DNA of 64,000 nucleotides from Acinetobacter beijerinckii CIP 110307 (GCF_000369005.1 NZ_KB849765.1:620001-684000); one strand, 5' to 3'. Shown: positions 29,211-39,567, counted from the stretch's first letter. Notes: a model not told the origin generated them from the sequence alone. Made by a program: numbers and translations.

Positions 29211-29747
29211 GTGCGTCAATCAATTTCTTATTCGGTTCTTGCTGTGTTGATCATATTACTTGCAGCGTGTACCACAGCACCTAAGAAACCAACACCATTA
29301 CCGAATGCTCAAGTCAATAAACTCAAAAGTATACGTTTGGACAGTCGCCTTCCAGTTCCTGTCAAAGGAATTAGTCGGCATGAATTACGCGATACTTGGG
29401 GCGCCGCACGTAGTCAAGGCCGCAGTCATGAGGGCATTGATATCATGGCAGAGCGTGGAACGAAAGTGTATAGTGCTACCGAAGGCTTAGTTGCTGATTT
29501 ACGTAATAATAATCTTGGTGGTAAAGTGATTTGGATCATGGGGCCATCAGGTTCTTGGCATTATTATGCTCATTTAGATGGTCATAAACGTGGTCTTAAT
29601 GTTGGCGATTATGTTCGTAAAGGTGACCTGATCGGTTATGTGGGAAATACGGGCAATGCACGTCACACCGCCCCACATTTACATTACGGAATTTATTTAA
29701 ATGGTAAAGGGCGTGGCGCAGTCAATCCATATCCTTATTTACGTTAG
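29211..29747 (+). CDS. M23 family metallopeptidase lipoprotein
   Basis: A 178-residue lipoprotein (lipobox LAAC near residue 20) with a LysM-free M23 (LytM/DD-endopeptidase) domain. Zinc ligands are visible: SHEGIDIMA (His and Asp) and HTAPHLHYGIY (HxH). This complete set suggests an active peptidoglycan hydrolase in the periplasm, not a degenerate activator. The start is GTG 29211, fixed by an AAGGAG site 6 nt upstream. The next gene follows 9 bp later, so the two are probably co-transcribed. Confidence 0.88.
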   Translation: MRQSISYSVLAVLIILLAACTTAPKKPTPLPNAQVNKLKSIRLDSRLPVPVKGISRHELRDTWGAARSQGRSHEGIDIMAERGTKVYSATEGLVADLRNNNLGGKVIWIMGPSGSWHYYAHLDGHKRGLNVGDYVRKGDLIGYVGNTGNARHTAPHLHYGIYLNGKGRGAVNPYPYLR

Positions 29748-29756
29748 GAAAAAACA

Positions 29757-30002
29757 ATGTCAGATGCATTGATCGAACGACTGGTTGAATTCGCAGAATC
29801 AGGTAATCAGCAAAAAATAATTTCGAATGGGACCAGCTATCAAGGTTGGATCATGGAAATTACGGAAGATGCTTTGTTGATCAGCACGGGCTTCGCCGAT
29901 AAATCAGGTAAAGACTTTTGGCTAAAGTTTAGTGATTTAAATACATCAGAACTATATTATTGGGACACACGCCCAAATGAATGGGTTAAATTTGAACTAT
30001 AG
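29757..30002 (+). CDS. Small conserved hypothetical protein
   Basis: An 81-residue acidic, soluble protein (SDALIERLVEFAESG...YWDTRPNEWVKFEL). It has no signal peptide, membrane segment or cysteine. The pattern of short beta-strands (SYQGWIMEITEDALLIST) suggests a small beta-barrel, but I recognise no family. AGGA precedes the ATG, and it sits between the M23 lipoprotein and tag with short gaps, so it is very likely a real gene. Confidence 0.7.
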   Translation: MSDALIERLVEFAESGNQQKIISNGTSYQGWIMEITEDALLISTGFADKSGKDFWLKFSDLNTSELYYWDTRPNEWVKFEL

Positions 30003-30039
30003 ATAAAAAACTTTCTAATAACGATAAGGAGCTTCCACG

Positions 30040-30594
30040 ATGACAACCCAACGCTGTGGCTGGTGTTCGGATGATCCCTTGTACATTGCTTACCATGATC
30101 AAGAGTGGGGCAAGGCACAATATGATGAAGCTCATTTATTTGAGATGCTTTGTCTTGAAGGGCAACAAGCAGGTCTATCATGGATTACTGTTTTAAAAAA
30201 ACGTGAACATTATCGCTCCCATTTCTTCCAATACCCAATCTCTCAGATTGCTGCGCTGACGGATGATCAACTTGAAAATAAACTGACCGATTCTGGTTTG
30301 ATTCGCCATTTGGGTAAATTAAAAGCCATTCGAGATAACGCGATTGCATGGCAAGCCTTGAAAGATGAAGTCGCTGATGTATCAGCATGGTTATGGAGTT
30401 TCGTTGATCAAAAAGTCATAAATAATGATGTTGCAAACTATCGTGAAGCCCCTGCTCAAACTGAATTGAGCCAGAAATTATCTAAAACGCTAAAAAAACG
30501 TGGTTTTAAATTTGTTGGACCAACAACCTGTTATGCCTTTATGCAAGCAGTCGGCATGGTGAATGATCACGAAAACCACTGCTCTTTTAAATAA
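30040..30594 (+). CDS. tag: DNA-3-methyladenine glycosylase I
   Basis: Excises 3-methyladenine from alkylated DNA. The 184 residues start [23 protein letters not shown], with a zinc-binding Cys and His, and end [11 protein letters not shown], supplying the other His and Cys ligands. [23 protein letters not shown] and [22 protein letters not shown] are Tag signatures. A clear AAGGAG site precedes ATG 30040. It is followed 26 bp later by ahr. Confidence 0.96.
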   Translation: MTTQRCGWCSDDPLYIAYHDQEWGKAQYDEAHLFEMLCLEGQQAGLSWITVLKKREHYRSHFFQYPISQIAALTDDQLENKLTDSGLIRHLGKLKAIRDNAIAWQALKDEVADVSAWLWSFVDQKVINNDVANYREAPAQTELSQKLSKTLKKRGFKFVGPTTCYAFMQAVGMVNDHENHCSFK

Positions 30595-30620
30595 AAAAAT
30601 TCCTCCACAGGAGAGTTCTC

Positions 30621-31646
30621 ATGAGTAATAATCAAATACGTGCTTATGCTGCGATGAAAGCAGGTGAGCAATTGGTTCCTTATCAATTTGATGCTGGTGA
30701 GTTACAAGCACACCAAGTTGAAGTCAAAGTCGAATATTGTGGTCTATGCCATTCAGATATTTCTGTGATTAATAACGATTGGCAGTCTTCGCGCTATCCT
30801 GTGATCGCAGGTCATGAAATTGTGGGTACGATTAGCGCTTTAGGATCAGAAGCCAAAGGTTTGAAACTAGGTCAACGTGTTGGAATCGGTTGGACAGCTG
30901 AAACTTGCCAAGCTTGTGATCCATGTATTGGTGGTAATCAAGTGCTATGTACTGGAGGCAGTGTTGCAACGATTGTTGGACATGCGGGTGGATTTGCCGA
31001 AAAAGTCCGTGCCGGGTGGCAATGGGTCATTCCTTTACCTGATGACTTAGCTCCTGAGAGTGCTGGCCCATTATTGTGTGGCGGGATTACGGTATTTGAT
31101 CCGTTGCTCAAACATAAAATCCAAGCAACGCATCATGTGGGTGTCATTGGGATCGGTGGATTAGGTCATATCGCAATTAAATTATTGAAAGCATGGGGCT
31201 GTGAAGTCACTGCTTTTAGTTCTAATCCAGAAAAAACTGAAGAACTCAAAGCCATGGGCGCTGATCATGTCGTGAATAGCCGTGATGCTCAAGCAATTAA
31301 GGCGCAGCGTGGTAAATTCGATTTATTATTAAGTACCGTCAATGTCACCTTAAATTGGCAAGCCTATTTAAATACTTTAGCACCGAAAGGCAGCTTACAT
31401 TTCCTCGGTGTCACTCTAGAGCCTATTCCTGTTTCGGTGGGTGCAATCATGAGTGGTGCAAAATCTGTTACCTCATCACCAACAGGCTCACCTTTGGCAC
31501 TTCGTCAACTGCTTCAGTTTGCCGCGCGTCGCAATATTGCACCTCAAATTGAGCTTTACCCAATGTCTCAACTCAATGATGCAATCGAACGATTGCATTC
31601 AGGACAAGCACGTTATCGCATCGTACTGAAAGCTGATTTTGACTAA
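30621..31646 (+). CDS. ahr: NADPH-dependent aldehyde reductase, Ahr type
   Basis: A 341-residue zinc-dependent medium-chain alcohol dehydrogenase. CGLCHSDIS and GHEIVG give the catalytic zinc ligands; [15 protein letters not shown] gives the structural zinc; [13 protein letters not shown] is the nucleotide-binding fold. Residue pattern throughout ([47 protein letters not shown]) follows E. coli Ahr (YjgB), which reduces aldehydes with NADPH. Its stop codon overlaps the stop of the convergent MocR gene by 4 bp, leaving no room for a terminator. Confidence 0.88.
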   Translation: MSNNQIRAYAAMKAGEQLVPYQFDAGELQAHQVEVKVEYCGLCHSDISVINNDWQSSRYPVIAGHEIVGTISALGSEAKGLKLGQRVGIGWTAETCQACDPCIGGNQVLCTGGSVATIVGHAGGFAEKVRAGWQWVIPLPDDLAPESAGPLLCGGITVFDPLLKHKIQATHHVGVIGIGGLGHIAIKLLKAWGCEVTAFSSNPEKTEELKAMGADHVVNSRDAQAIKAQRGKFDLLLSTVNVTLNWQAYLNTLAPKGSLHFLGVTLEPIPVSVGAIMSGAKSVTSSPTGSPLALRQLLQFAARRNIAPQIELYPMSQLNDAIERLHSGQARYRIVLKADFD

Positions 31647-33070
31647 CTCAAAGGCATCTTCAAACTTTGTCTGATCCAATCCGCCAACTGCTGAATCGCG
31701 TGGCGGATTTCATCAGTCAATGCATGCCCTGCGTTTAAGCGAATAAAGTGTTGATAACGTCGATCTTCGCCAAACACTTCTCCTGGTACGATGTTAATTC
31801 CCTTGCCTTGCGCTAAATAGTATAAATCCAGTCCTGTGATTGTTTCAGGAAGCTGCATCCATAACGCATAACCACCCTGTGATTGACTTAAAGCAATCGG
31901 AATACCTTGAAAAGTCTCTAAAATACAAGCTCGATACTGTTCAACCTGTTGCATTAACTTTGGTCTTAATTGATCCAAATGCTCTCGATAACCACGGCTA
32001 TAAATAAAATCTGCTAAACCAAGTTGCAAAGGCGTATTTACCCCAACATTGTTTGCCATTAATTTTGGGCGCAAATATTCGAGCCGCTGACCGATACAAA
32101 ACCAACCGACACGATAAGCAGTCGATAATGATTTTGATACCGAACCACACCAAAGCACATACCCTTGCTGATCCCAATAACGAATCGGTAATGGTCGCTC
32201 TTTTTCAAAACTACATTCGGCATAGATGTCATCTTCGATGACAAAACATTGATACTGCTGAGCCAACTCTGCAATCTTTTGTTTTTGTTGATTGTTTAAA
32301 CAATATCCTAATGGATTCTGATAATTGGCGGTCAATAAACAGAGTTTCGCACTGCCCTGTTGCATAAAGAATTCTAGACGTTCCAAATCGATACCGAGAT
32401 GATCAGCAGGAATTTCAATAATCTTACGTTTTAAACTTGCCAACATCTGCAACTGACCGTTGAAGGTTGGAGTTGGAATAATAATGCTATCCCCTTCACG
32501 GCTCATCTGCTGGATTAATAATGCAATGGCAGGCATACAACCATTACTAATGAAAATATCCTCAGTGGCGACATAAATTCCATCTTCACGCCAATGATCT
32601 GACAGTGCTTGTCTTAATAATTGATGCCCCTGCTTATTACAGTATAAAAAATCTTCGGGTTGGCAATGTTTAAGCGCACGTTGTAAAGAACGACGCAACC
32701 CATCTACAGGAATCAAATGTGGAGACAGTTGAATCGCCCCTAATGGCGTTAAATGGCTTTGAATCGAAGCCGTTTGAATTTGATTCTGCAAATCTAAATT
32801 TGAAACCTGTCGAGCTTTAGATTCGAAATGGGGACTGTCTGGAATCGGGCTTTGGTATTGTCGAGAACTAACAAAATATCCTGACTTGGCTTTGACGTAG
32901 ATTAGCCCTTTTGCTTCCAATAATTCATAACACTGCTGGGCTGTACTCAAACTAATATTTTGCTGACGAGCAAATTCCCTTAAAGAACTGAGCTTCTGTT
33001 GCGGTTGTAATTCATGTTGATAAATCTTTTGCGATAGCTGTTCAGCCAAACGCTGGTATTGAAATGCCAT
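31643..33070 (-). CDS. MocR/PdxR-type GntR regulator with aminotransferase fold
   Basis: A 475-residue fusion: an N-terminal GntR winged helix (about residues 1-70, [28 protein letters not shown]) and a fold-type I aminotransferase domain (about 110-470). The PLP lysine lies in [16 protein letters not shown]. Motifs NPLGYCLN and VIEDDIYAE are the usual PLP-site segments. Such proteins are transcription regulators that use PLP as a sensor; their targets vary. It is divergent from a small lipoprotein gene, and repeats at its 5' end look like its operator. Convergent with ahr. Confidence 0.9.
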   Translation of the reverse strand: MAFQYQRLAEQLSQKIYQHELQPQQKLSSLREFARQQNISLSTAQQCYELLEAKGLIYVKAKSGYFVSSRQYQSPIPDSPHFESKARQVSNLDLQNQIQTASIQSHLTPLGAIQLSPHLIPVDGLRRSLQRALKHCQPEDFLYCNKQGHQLLRQALSDHWREDGIYVATEDIFISNGCMPAIALLIQQMSREGDSIIIPTPTFNGQLQMLASLKRKIIEIPADHLGIDLERLEFFMQQGSAKLCLLTANYQNPLGYCLNNQQKQKIAELAQQYQCFVIEDDIYAECSFEKERPLPIRYWDQQGYVLWCGSVSKSLSTAYRVGWFCIGQRLEYLRPKLMANNVGVNTPLQLGLADFIYSRGYREHLDQLRPKLMQQVEQYRACILETFQGIPIALSQSQGGYALWMQLPETITGLDLYYLAQGKGINIVPGEVFGEDRRYQHFIRLNAGHALTDEIRHAIQQLADWIRQSLKMPLS

Positions 33071-33118
33071 TTCTGTACTGCTTTTTTATAAATTTCTGTA
33101 TCTGTATTGGTTTATAAA
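33070..33118. promoter_or_regulatory. Direct repeats at the MocR start, candidate operator
   Basis: TTTCTGTA occurs at 33070-33077 and 33093-33100, followed at once by another TCTGTA (33101-33106). TTTATAAA occurs at 33085-33092 and 33111-33118. MocR-type regulators commonly bind direct repeats near their own start, so autoregulation and control of the divergent lipoprotein gene are plausible. Confidence 0.45.
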
Positions 33119-33136
33119 ACACCGTTAAGCTATAAA
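33107..33136 (+). promoter_or_regulatory. Candidate promoter of the small lipoprotein gene
   Basis: TTGGTT (33107-33112), 18-nt spacer, TATAAA (33131-33136), 24 nt before the start codon. It lies against the direct repeats of the MocR region. Confidence 0.4.
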
Positions 33137-33160
33137 AATCAATAGTGAAGGAGTAAGACG

Positions 33161-33571
33161 ATGAAAAATATAATATTATTTATATTAACTACAGTTTTAT
33201 TTGCAGGTTGTCAGCTCACTGATCAGCAAGCATATCAACAGCAAGAGGTCTGTAAAACCCTAACTCAGGGATATTTAAAAATTCAAAATCAACCGACTTA
33301 TGAATTATGGAAACTTGAACACATCCCGACTCAAGATCAAAAAGATACCTTGAAGCTAACCTATAAAAAGCCAAATGAAAACGGTGTGGTTTTAGCAGGA
33401 ACACTACTTCCAACTGTTGTTTTGGAATGTAGTCTACAACAGCAGCATATCGTCGTCTCTTTGGTACAGGCGACTGGTGAGCCAACTCCTGTTCTAGAAG
33501 TGCAACTTCCCAATCAAACTATTGGCACACTGAAAAACCGTGAGCTAATTGCTCAGACAGAAACTCGATAA
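33161..33571 (+). CDS. Small lipoprotein of unknown function
   Basis: A 136-residue predicted lipoprotein: signal peptide MKNIILFILTTVLFAGC with lipobox FAGC (Cys17). One more Cys at VVLECSL could pair with that in QEVCKTL. I recognise no family. AAGGAG precedes ATG 33161. Its last 53 bp overlap the 3' end of the convergent LysR gene, an unusually long overlap for a real pair. Divergent from the MocR regulator, which may control it. Confidence 0.65.
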   Translation: MKNIILFILTTVLFAGCQLTDQQAYQQQEVCKTLTQGYLKIQNQPTYELWKLEHIPTQDQKDTLKLTYKKPNENGVVLAGTLLPTVVLECSLQQQHIVVSLVQATGEPTPVLEVQLPNQTIGTLKNRELIAQTETR

Positions 33572-34421
33572 ATAAACGAACACGCTTCGGTAGATGCTCT
33601 TGTTGATAATACACAGCATGGATGCTTTGATAAGAGTACTCAATTTGATCTTCAAATAAGGCAATCAATCGCCCCTCATTGATGTCTTGCCAAACTTCAA
33701 ACTCAGAAAGTCGTGCAATACCTTGTCCACGTAAACATAATTGTCTGACCGTTTCACCACTCGATGCTTTAACTTTAGCCTGTGCTAAAAAGTATTCACC
33801 ATCGACTTTAATCGGCCATTTATTGATATATGTTGGACGAGTAAAACCCACAACATCATGTTCATATAGCTGTTTTGGTTGTTGCGGCATCCCTTTTCGA
33901 CTTAAATATTCTGGGCTTGCAACAATATATATACGGCTTTTACACACCAACTTGGCATGTAAACTCGAATCATTTAATTCTCCAAAACGAAATGCCACAT
34001 CAGTTTTGTGCTCCAAAAGATCAATGACTAGATCATTACTATTTAATTCAATTTCAATATTTGGATAACACCGCCTAAATTTATGTACCAGTGGGGTAAT
34101 CACATGCAGAATAAAAGGTGTCGCCGAATCTACGCGAATAACACCTGCGGTATCTTGATCCGATTTTTGTAATGCTTCTTCTGCTGCATTTAAATCACTT
34201 AAAATTTTGCGCGCATGATTTAAAAATTGCTGTCCTTCTTGGGTCAATTTCAATTTCCGTGTGGTGCGCTCCAGTAAAGTCACTTCCAACTTCGATTCTA
34301 AACGACTTAATGAACGGCTAAGCCCTGAAGCTGTTTGCCCTAATTTTTCAGCGGCAGCAATAAAAGAACCAGTATCTACAATGGTCATAAAAGCATGCAG
34401 TTCTTCAATGGTCGATCTCAT
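33519..34421 (-). CDS. LysR family regulator divergent from dkgB
   Basis: A 300-residue LysR-type regulator: N-terminal helix-turn-helix (AFMTIVDTGSFIAAAEKLGQTASGLSRSLSRLESKL, about residues 9-45) and a periplasmic-binding-like effector domain from about residue 90. It is divergent from dkgB and ydhP, and a dyad in the gap is a good operator candidate. E. coli also has a LysR gene (yafC) beside dkgB, so this is probably the local regulator. The inducer is unknown. A GAGG site precedes ATG 34421. Its 3' end overlaps the lipoprotein gene by 53 bp. Confidence 0.9.
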   Translation of the reverse strand: MRSTIEELHAFMTIVDTGSFIAAAEKLGQTASGLSRSLSRLESKLEVTLLERTTRKLKLTQEGQQFLNHARKILSDLNAAEEALQKSDQDTAGVIRVDSATPFILHVITPLVHKFRRCYPNIEIELNSNDLVIDLLEHKTDVAFRFGELNDSSLHAKLVCKSRIYIVASPEYLSRKGMPQQPKQLYEHDVVGFTRPTYINKWPIKVDGEYFLAQAKVKASSGETVRQLCLRGQGIARLSEFEVWQDINEGRLIALFEDQIEYSYQSIHAVYYQQEHLPKRVRLFIEFLSEQLAHGFSVCQ

Positions 34422-34481
34422 TGCTACCTCTTAATTATTGATATTTAGTCAACTATATTTTGCAAATTCATCTATTTTTTA

Positions 34482-34498
34482 GCAACAATAATCGTTGC
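34482..34498. promoter_or_regulatory. Dyad in the LysR-dkgB gap, candidate operator
   Basis: The 17-mer GCAACAATAATCGTTGC is a near-perfect palindrome with one mismatched pair, flanked by T-run and A-run. It sits in the 136-bp divergent gap, about 60 bp from each start, where LysR regulators usually bind. Confidence 0.5.
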
Positions 34499-34557
34499 AA
34501 AATCGCATCTATGCACAGAATACGCTCCATTGAGCAGAAATAGATGAGGTAAATCAC

Positions 34558-35364
34558 ATGCGTATCCCAAAATTTGGTTTAGGTACATTTCGACTTAAAG
34601 ACCAAATCGCCATTAACTCAGTCAAAAATGCATTAGAGGTCGGTTATCGTGCCATTGATAGCGCTCAAATTTACGAAAATGAAGCCGCCGTAGGGCAAGC
34701 CATTGCTGAAAGTGGTATTGCGCGACAAGAGTTATTTTTAACGACAAAAATTTGGACCAGTAATTTCTCTGAAGAAAAATTAATCCCTAGCCTGAAAGAG
34801 AGTTTACAGAAGCTTGGTACTGATGCCGTTGATCTGACCTTAATTCACTGGCCTGCACCCTCTCAAGGCACCAATATTACTGAGCTAATGCAATTATTAT
34901 TGGAAGCAAAACAACAAGGTTTGACCAAACTGATTGGTGTTTCTAATTTTAATATTGCACTCACACAGCAAGCAATCGATAGCATCGGTGCAGAACATAT
35001 TGCAACTAATCAAATCGAGTTAAGTCCCTATTTACAAAATCAGAGCTTGGTGAATTATCTAAGCGAACAACAGATCGATGTGACCTCATACATGACGCTT
35101 GCCTATGGCAAAGTGTTAAACGACCCTGTTTTGCTTGAAATTGCGTCACAGCATCAAGCCACCACTGCACAAGTTGCATTGGCTTGGGCACTACAGCGCG
35201 GTTTTGCCGTTATTCCATCATCCACTAAGCGTGAAAACTTGATCAGCAACTTAAAAGCGCAAGATTTAAAATTAAGCGTGGAAGAGATGCAGATGATAGC
35301 GCAACTAGAACGTAATGGACGTGAAATCGACCCGCCTGAACTTGCACCGCAATGGGATGAATAG
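34558..35364 (+). CDS. dkgB: 2,5-didehydrogluconate reductase B (aldo/keto reductase)
   Basis: A 268-residue NADPH-dependent aldo/keto reductase that reduces 2,5-diketo-gluconate and other carbonyls such as methylglyoxal. [18 protein letters not shown] holds the catalytic Asp and Tyr; FLTTKIW supplies Lys; LIHWP the His; [12 protein letters not shown] is the cofactor site. The sequence follows E. coli DkgB along its length. It is followed by ydhP with one nucleotide between stop and start, so they are translationally linked. Confidence 0.92.
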   Translation: MRIPKFGLGTFRLKDQIAINSVKNALEVGYRAIDSAQIYENEAAVGQAIAESGIARQELFLTTKIWTSNFSEEKLIPSLKESLQKLGTDAVDLTLIHWPAPSQGTNITELMQLLLEAKQQGLTKLIGVSNFNIALTQQAIDSIGAEHIATNQIELSPYLQNQSLVNYLSEQQIDVTSYMTLAYGKVLNDPVLLEIASQHQATTAQVALAWALQRGFAVIPSSTKRENLISNLKAQDLKLSVEEMQMIAQLERNGREIDPPELAPQWDE

Positions 35365-35365
35365 A

Positions 35366-36553
35366 ATGGGCAAAAGTATCAATCTTCCTCTACTTGCGCT
35401 AGCAATTGGTGCTTTTGCAATTGGAACCACTGAGTTTTCGCCTATGGGCTTGCTGCCCAATATTGCCAATGATCTTGGTGTGTCGATTCCAAGCGCTGGT
35501 ATGCTGATCACAGGTTATGCCTTGGGTGTTATGCTCGGTGCACCGATTATGACCTTATGGCTCGGTGGTTTTGCTCGTCGTAATGCGCTTATTTTACTGA
35601 TGGCAATTTTTACGATTGGTAATCTAATCGCAGCGTTTGCGCCTAATTATATGAGTCTAATGGGAGCACGTTTAATCACCAGTCTGAACCACGGTGCTTT
35701 TTTTGGAATTGGATCCGTGGTTGCCGCGAGTGTGGTTCCAGCAAATAAACAAGCCAGTGCTGTAGCCAGCATGTTTATGGGACTCACCATTGCCAATATT
35801 GGTGGTGTGCCACTTGCAACTTGGATCGGGCAAAATATTGGTTGGCGAATGTCCTTCCTGGGGATTTCAGCACTCGGTCTTATCACCATGGTTGCTCTTT
35901 GGAAAGCTCTACCTGTCGGTTCAGTTGGGCAAAAACCGAATGTGAAAATGGAGCTGAAGGTGCTTACTCGACTACCTGTGGTTTTGGCATTGCTCACCAC
36001 GGTGTTTGGTGCCTCTGCCATGTTTACCCTATATACCTATATTGCACCGAGCTTAGTACAATTCACCCACGCTTCATCGACCTTTATCACCATAATGTTG
36101 GTCTTAATTGGTATTGGTTTCTCGATTGGTAATCACTTTGGCGGCAAATTTGCAGATTTATCGTTAGATAAAACCCTGATTGGCTTCTTAGCTTTATTGA
36201 TTGGATTAATGCTGATTTTTCCAATTCTTGCAAAAACTCAACTTGGTGCAGCCATTGGTTTAGTGATTTGGGGTGCGGCAGCATTTGCAATCGTTCCACC
36301 TTTACAAATGCGCGTGATGGCAGTAGCGCATGAGGCATCAGGACTGGCATCTTCAGTCAACGTTGGAGCATTTAATTTAGGCAATGCCATCGGTGCAGCG
36401 GCTGGTGGTGCAGTGTTGAGTATCGGCTTAAATTATACGGCGGTTTCCATGATCGGTGCGCTATTAGCAGGAGTCGGTTTAATCTTGGTATTTATCCAAA
36501 TCAAACTAACAACCAAACCAAGCACAACATTAGAACAATGCTCTCAAAGCTGA
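35366..36553 (+). CDS. ydhP: MFS transporter, YdhP type
   Basis: A 395-residue, 12-helix major facilitator permease of the AraJ/YdhP (DHA1) group. INLPLLALAIGAFAIGTTEFSPMGLLPNIA and SLNHGAFFGIGSVVAASVVP agree closely with E. coli YdhP. The start is ATG 35366, one base after the dkgB stop; an in-frame ATG upstream lies within dkgB. The substrate is unknown; the dkgB link hints at a sugar acid or a toxic carbonyl, but this is inference. Confidence 0.9.
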   Translation: MGKSINLPLLALAIGAFAIGTTEFSPMGLLPNIANDLGVSIPSAGMLITGYALGVMLGAPIMTLWLGGFARRNALILLMAIFTIGNLIAAFAPNYMSLMGARLITSLNHGAFFGIGSVVAASVVPANKQASAVASMFMGLTIANIGGVPLATWIGQNIGWRMSFLGISALGLITMVALWKALPVGSVGQKPNVKMELKVLTRLPVVLALLTTVFGASAMFTLYTYIAPSLVQFTHASSTFITIMLVLIGIGFSIGNHFGGKFADLSLDKTLIGFLALLIGLMLIFPILAKTQLGAAIGLVIWGAAAFAIVPPLQMRVMAVAHEASGLASSVNVGAFNLGNAIGAAAGGAVLSIGLNYTAVSMIGALLAGVGLILVFIQIKLTTKPSTTLEQCSQS

Positions 36554-36565
36554 TGCGGAATAGAA

Positions 36566-36590
36566 AAGCCTGATATAAATCAGGCTTGTT
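36566..36590 (+). terminator. Terminator after ydhP
   Basis: AAGCCTGAT (36566-36574), loop ATAA, ATCAGGCTT (36579-36587), then a short T-rich tail interrupted by single G and C. Confidence 0.65.
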
Positions 36591-36622
36591 CTTTCATACA
36601 AGTACAAAGGTTCAAATGCATA

Positions 36623-37273
36623 TTATTTCAATACGTCAGGCAAATTAGGTTGTGCATATATTGGATTATTCACCTCCTTTTTCATTTTCATTAACATTTG
36701 ATAAGGTTGCTGTTGAACAAACATATTTACAAAGCTTAATGGAATTGAGCCAGCTGGATCAGCATAGCCATTGGTGATGACTTTGACTTTATTATTGGCT
36801 ATTTTTTGAAAAGTCCAATCACCAGAATACTTGGTCAGTCGAACCACATCTGCTTGTTCAGGGTAATTATTTTGAATGGCATTATTTTTAATACTAATGC
36901 TGCCATCTGCATTTTTAGTCATTTTGCCTTTAATCACCACATCTCGATCTTTTAATGGAAATGGGAAATCTAAAACCATATAAAGTGTGAACTCACCTTT
37001 TTTCTCATCTCGAGCTAACATTTGTGCTTTACCCACATAAGGCACCCATTGTGGTGTCCGTTCGACATCAAGAACCACGGCAACAGCACGTTCTAATGGC
37101 ACATCAAAGGTGGTTTCAGCTTTATATTGAATAATCGGATTGTTTTCTGTTTGGTATGTCCAAACCTTAATATTATTGCGATGCAAACTGAGTTTCGCTG
37201 TATCTGATGCAGCAGTAACCGCAAAACTGGTCATGCTGAGCAGTGTCGCGAGGACGATATGTTTTTTATTCAT
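36623..37273 (-). CDS. START-domain protein with signal peptide
   Basis: A 216-residue exported protein (signal MNKKHIVLATLLSMTSFAVTA, cleavage likely before ASDTAK). The rest is a START-like lipid-binding fold: TTFDVPLERAVAVVLDVERTPQWVPYVGKAQML, DFPFPLKDRDVVIKGKM, and GYADPAGSIPLSFVNMFVQQQPYQMLMKMKK are recognisable. Related bacterial proteins are poorly characterised; a periplasmic lipid-handling role is inferred. It lies 97 bp downstream of dapB on the same strand. Confidence 0.8.
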   Translation of the reverse strand: MNKKHIVLATLLSMTSFAVTAASDTAKLSLHRNNIKVWTYQTENNPIIQYKAETTFDVPLERAVAVVLDVERTPQWVPYVGKAQMLARDEKKGEFTLYMVLDFPFPLKDRDVVIKGKMTKNADGSISIKNNAIQNNYPEQADVVRLTKYSGDWTFQKIANNKVKVITNGYADPAGSIPLSFVNMFVQQQPYQMLMKMKKEVNNPIYAQPNLPDVLK

Positions 37274-37370
37274 GTCACGCTCAATTGTTTTAATGATGGC
37301 AAGAGCTTGTTTTCACTCATCTAAGAAAGAAAGCTCGACAAGCTCTGTTATAGTACAAAAAAGGAACGTT

Positions 37371-38225
<855 letters not shown>

Positions 38226-38267
38226 CTACTATAGCAAAACTCTCACATTACGCTAAAAAAAACCCAT

Positions 38268-38294
38268 AAAAAAACCTGCCGAAGCAGGTTTTTT
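38268..38294 (-). terminator. Terminator of dnaJ
   Basis: Read on the minus strand, CCTGC-TTCG-GCAGG with flanking A and T runs (38268-38274 and 38289-38294): a stable UUCG tetraloop hairpin 14 nt after the dnaJ stop. Confidence 0.9.
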
Positions 38295-38307
38295 ATCTAA
38301 ATATCGA

Positions 38308-39423
38308 TTAGTCGAATAAACGATCAAAGAAAGATTTTTTCTTTGGAGAAGACGCATGTCCATCACCATCCAAAGAGGTTTGTAATTCTTTCAATAACTC
38401 GCGTTGACGACTGGTTAAATTCACAGGCGTTTCCACCACGATACGGCAAAGTAAATCACCGACCATGCTACTACGGACAGGACGAACACCCTTGCCACGT
38501 AAGCGGAATAATTTACCAGTTTGTGTCCCCTCAGGAACTTTCAAGCTTACACGACCATCAAGGGTCGGGATTTCCATTTCTTTACCGAGTGCAGCATCTG
38601 CGATGCTCACTGGCACATCCATGTAAAGATCAGCGCCATCACGTTGGAAAATTTCGTGTTCACGCACCACAACTTCTACATATAAGTCGCCCGCCTGACC
38701 ATCACGAATTGCTTCGCCTTTACCGGTTAAACGTACGCGATCACCATTATCTACGCCTGCTGGAATAGTCACTTCAAGCGTTTGTTGACGATCAGCCACG
38801 CCCGAACCATGACAACTATTACATGGGTTTTTGATTATTTTACCTTGACCACGACAGGTACTACAGGTTTGCTGGACTGAGAAGAAGCCTTGTTGCATAC
38901 GCACTTGACCTGAACCATGACAAGTACGGCAAGTTTCTACATCATTTGGATTTTTAGATCCCTTACCATCACAAACCTCACAAGGTGCTGGCGCAGTAAA
39001 GGTGATGGTTTTTTTCACACCTTTAACCGCTTCTTCAAGTGTGAGTTCCATGACATAGCGAAGATCTGAGCCACGGCGTTGACGTTGTTGTTGACGACCA
39101 CCGCCACCAAACGCGCCACCGAAAATATCACCGAATTGGCTAAAAATGTCTTCAGCGCTAAAACCACCACCGAAACCGCCGCCACCGCCGAAACCGCCTT
39201 CAAAAGCGCTATGACCAGCACGATCATACATACTGCGCTTCTCACCATCAGAAAGCACTTCATAGGCTTCTGATGCTTCTTTGAATTTCTCTTCTGCTTC
39301 AGCGTTGTCAGGGTTACGATCTGGATGATACTTCATCGCCAACTTACGATAGGCTTTTTTAATCTCATCATCACTTGCGGTTTTCGAAACGCCCAAAACC
39401 TCATAATAATCACGTTTAGCCAT
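38308..39423 (-). CDS. dnaJ: Chaperone protein DnaJ
   Basis: Hsp40 co-chaperone that delivers substrates to DnaK and stimulates its ATPase. The 371 residues show the J domain with HPD (YHPDRNPD, about residue 33), a Gly/Phe-rich linker (about 75-105), four CxxCxGxG zinc repeats ([32 protein letters not shown]), and the C-terminal substrate domain. GAGGAG precedes ATG 39423. dnaK is not in the window, so dnaJ is transcribed separately; a heat-shock-type promoter and a hairpin leader are seen upstream. Confidence 0.97.
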   Translation of the reverse strand: MAKRDYYEVLGVSKTASDDEIKKAYRKLAMKYHPDRNPDNAEAEEKFKEASEAYEVLSDGEKRSMYDRAGHSAFEGGFGGGGGFGGGFSAEDIFSQFGDIFGGAFGGGGRQQQRQRRGSDLRYVMELTLEEAVKGVKKTITFTAPAPCEVCDGKGSKNPNDVETCRTCHGSGQVRMQQGFFSVQQTCSTCRGQGKIIKNPCNSCHGSGVADRQQTLEVTIPAGVDNGDRVRLTGKGEAIRDGQAGDLYVEVVVREHEIFQRDGADLYMDVPVSIADAALGKEMEIPTLDGRVSLKVPEGTQTGKLFRLRGKGVRPVRSSMVGDLLCRIVVETPVNLTSRQRELLKELQTSLDGDGHASSPKKKSFFDRLFD

Positions 39424-39473
39424 GGTTGGCGATGCTCCTCACGGAATAAATTCAATCTCTACAAAAACAAATA

Positions 39474-39511
39474 GGCTCTATTGACATTTTATTTCTAAAG
39501 TCAACAGAGCC
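39474..39511 (-). promoter_or_regulatory. dnaJ: Hairpin in the dnaJ leader
   Basis: GGCTCTATTGAC (39474-39485) and GTCAACAGAGCC (39500-39511) form a 12-bp stem with one mismatch and a 14-nt loop. It lies just downstream of the predicted heat-shock promoter, so it would be at or near the 5' end of the dnaJ transcript, 51 nt before the start codon. Confidence 0.5.
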
Positions 39512-39512
39512 T

Positions 39513-39541
39513 TAATAGGGGTTAGATTACAGATTTACAAG
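39513..39541 (-). promoter_or_regulatory. dnaJ: Sigma-32-like promoter of dnaJ
   Basis: On the minus strand, CTTGTAA (39541-39535), a 13-nt spacer and CCCCTATTA (39521-39513) match the heat-shock consensus CTTGAA-N13..14-CCCCATnTA with few differences. The extended -35 (GCCCTTGTAA) also fits the CCC upstream of TTGAA. Confidence 0.7.
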
Positions 39542-39567
39542 GGCTACCCAAACAAAAAAGCGATAAT

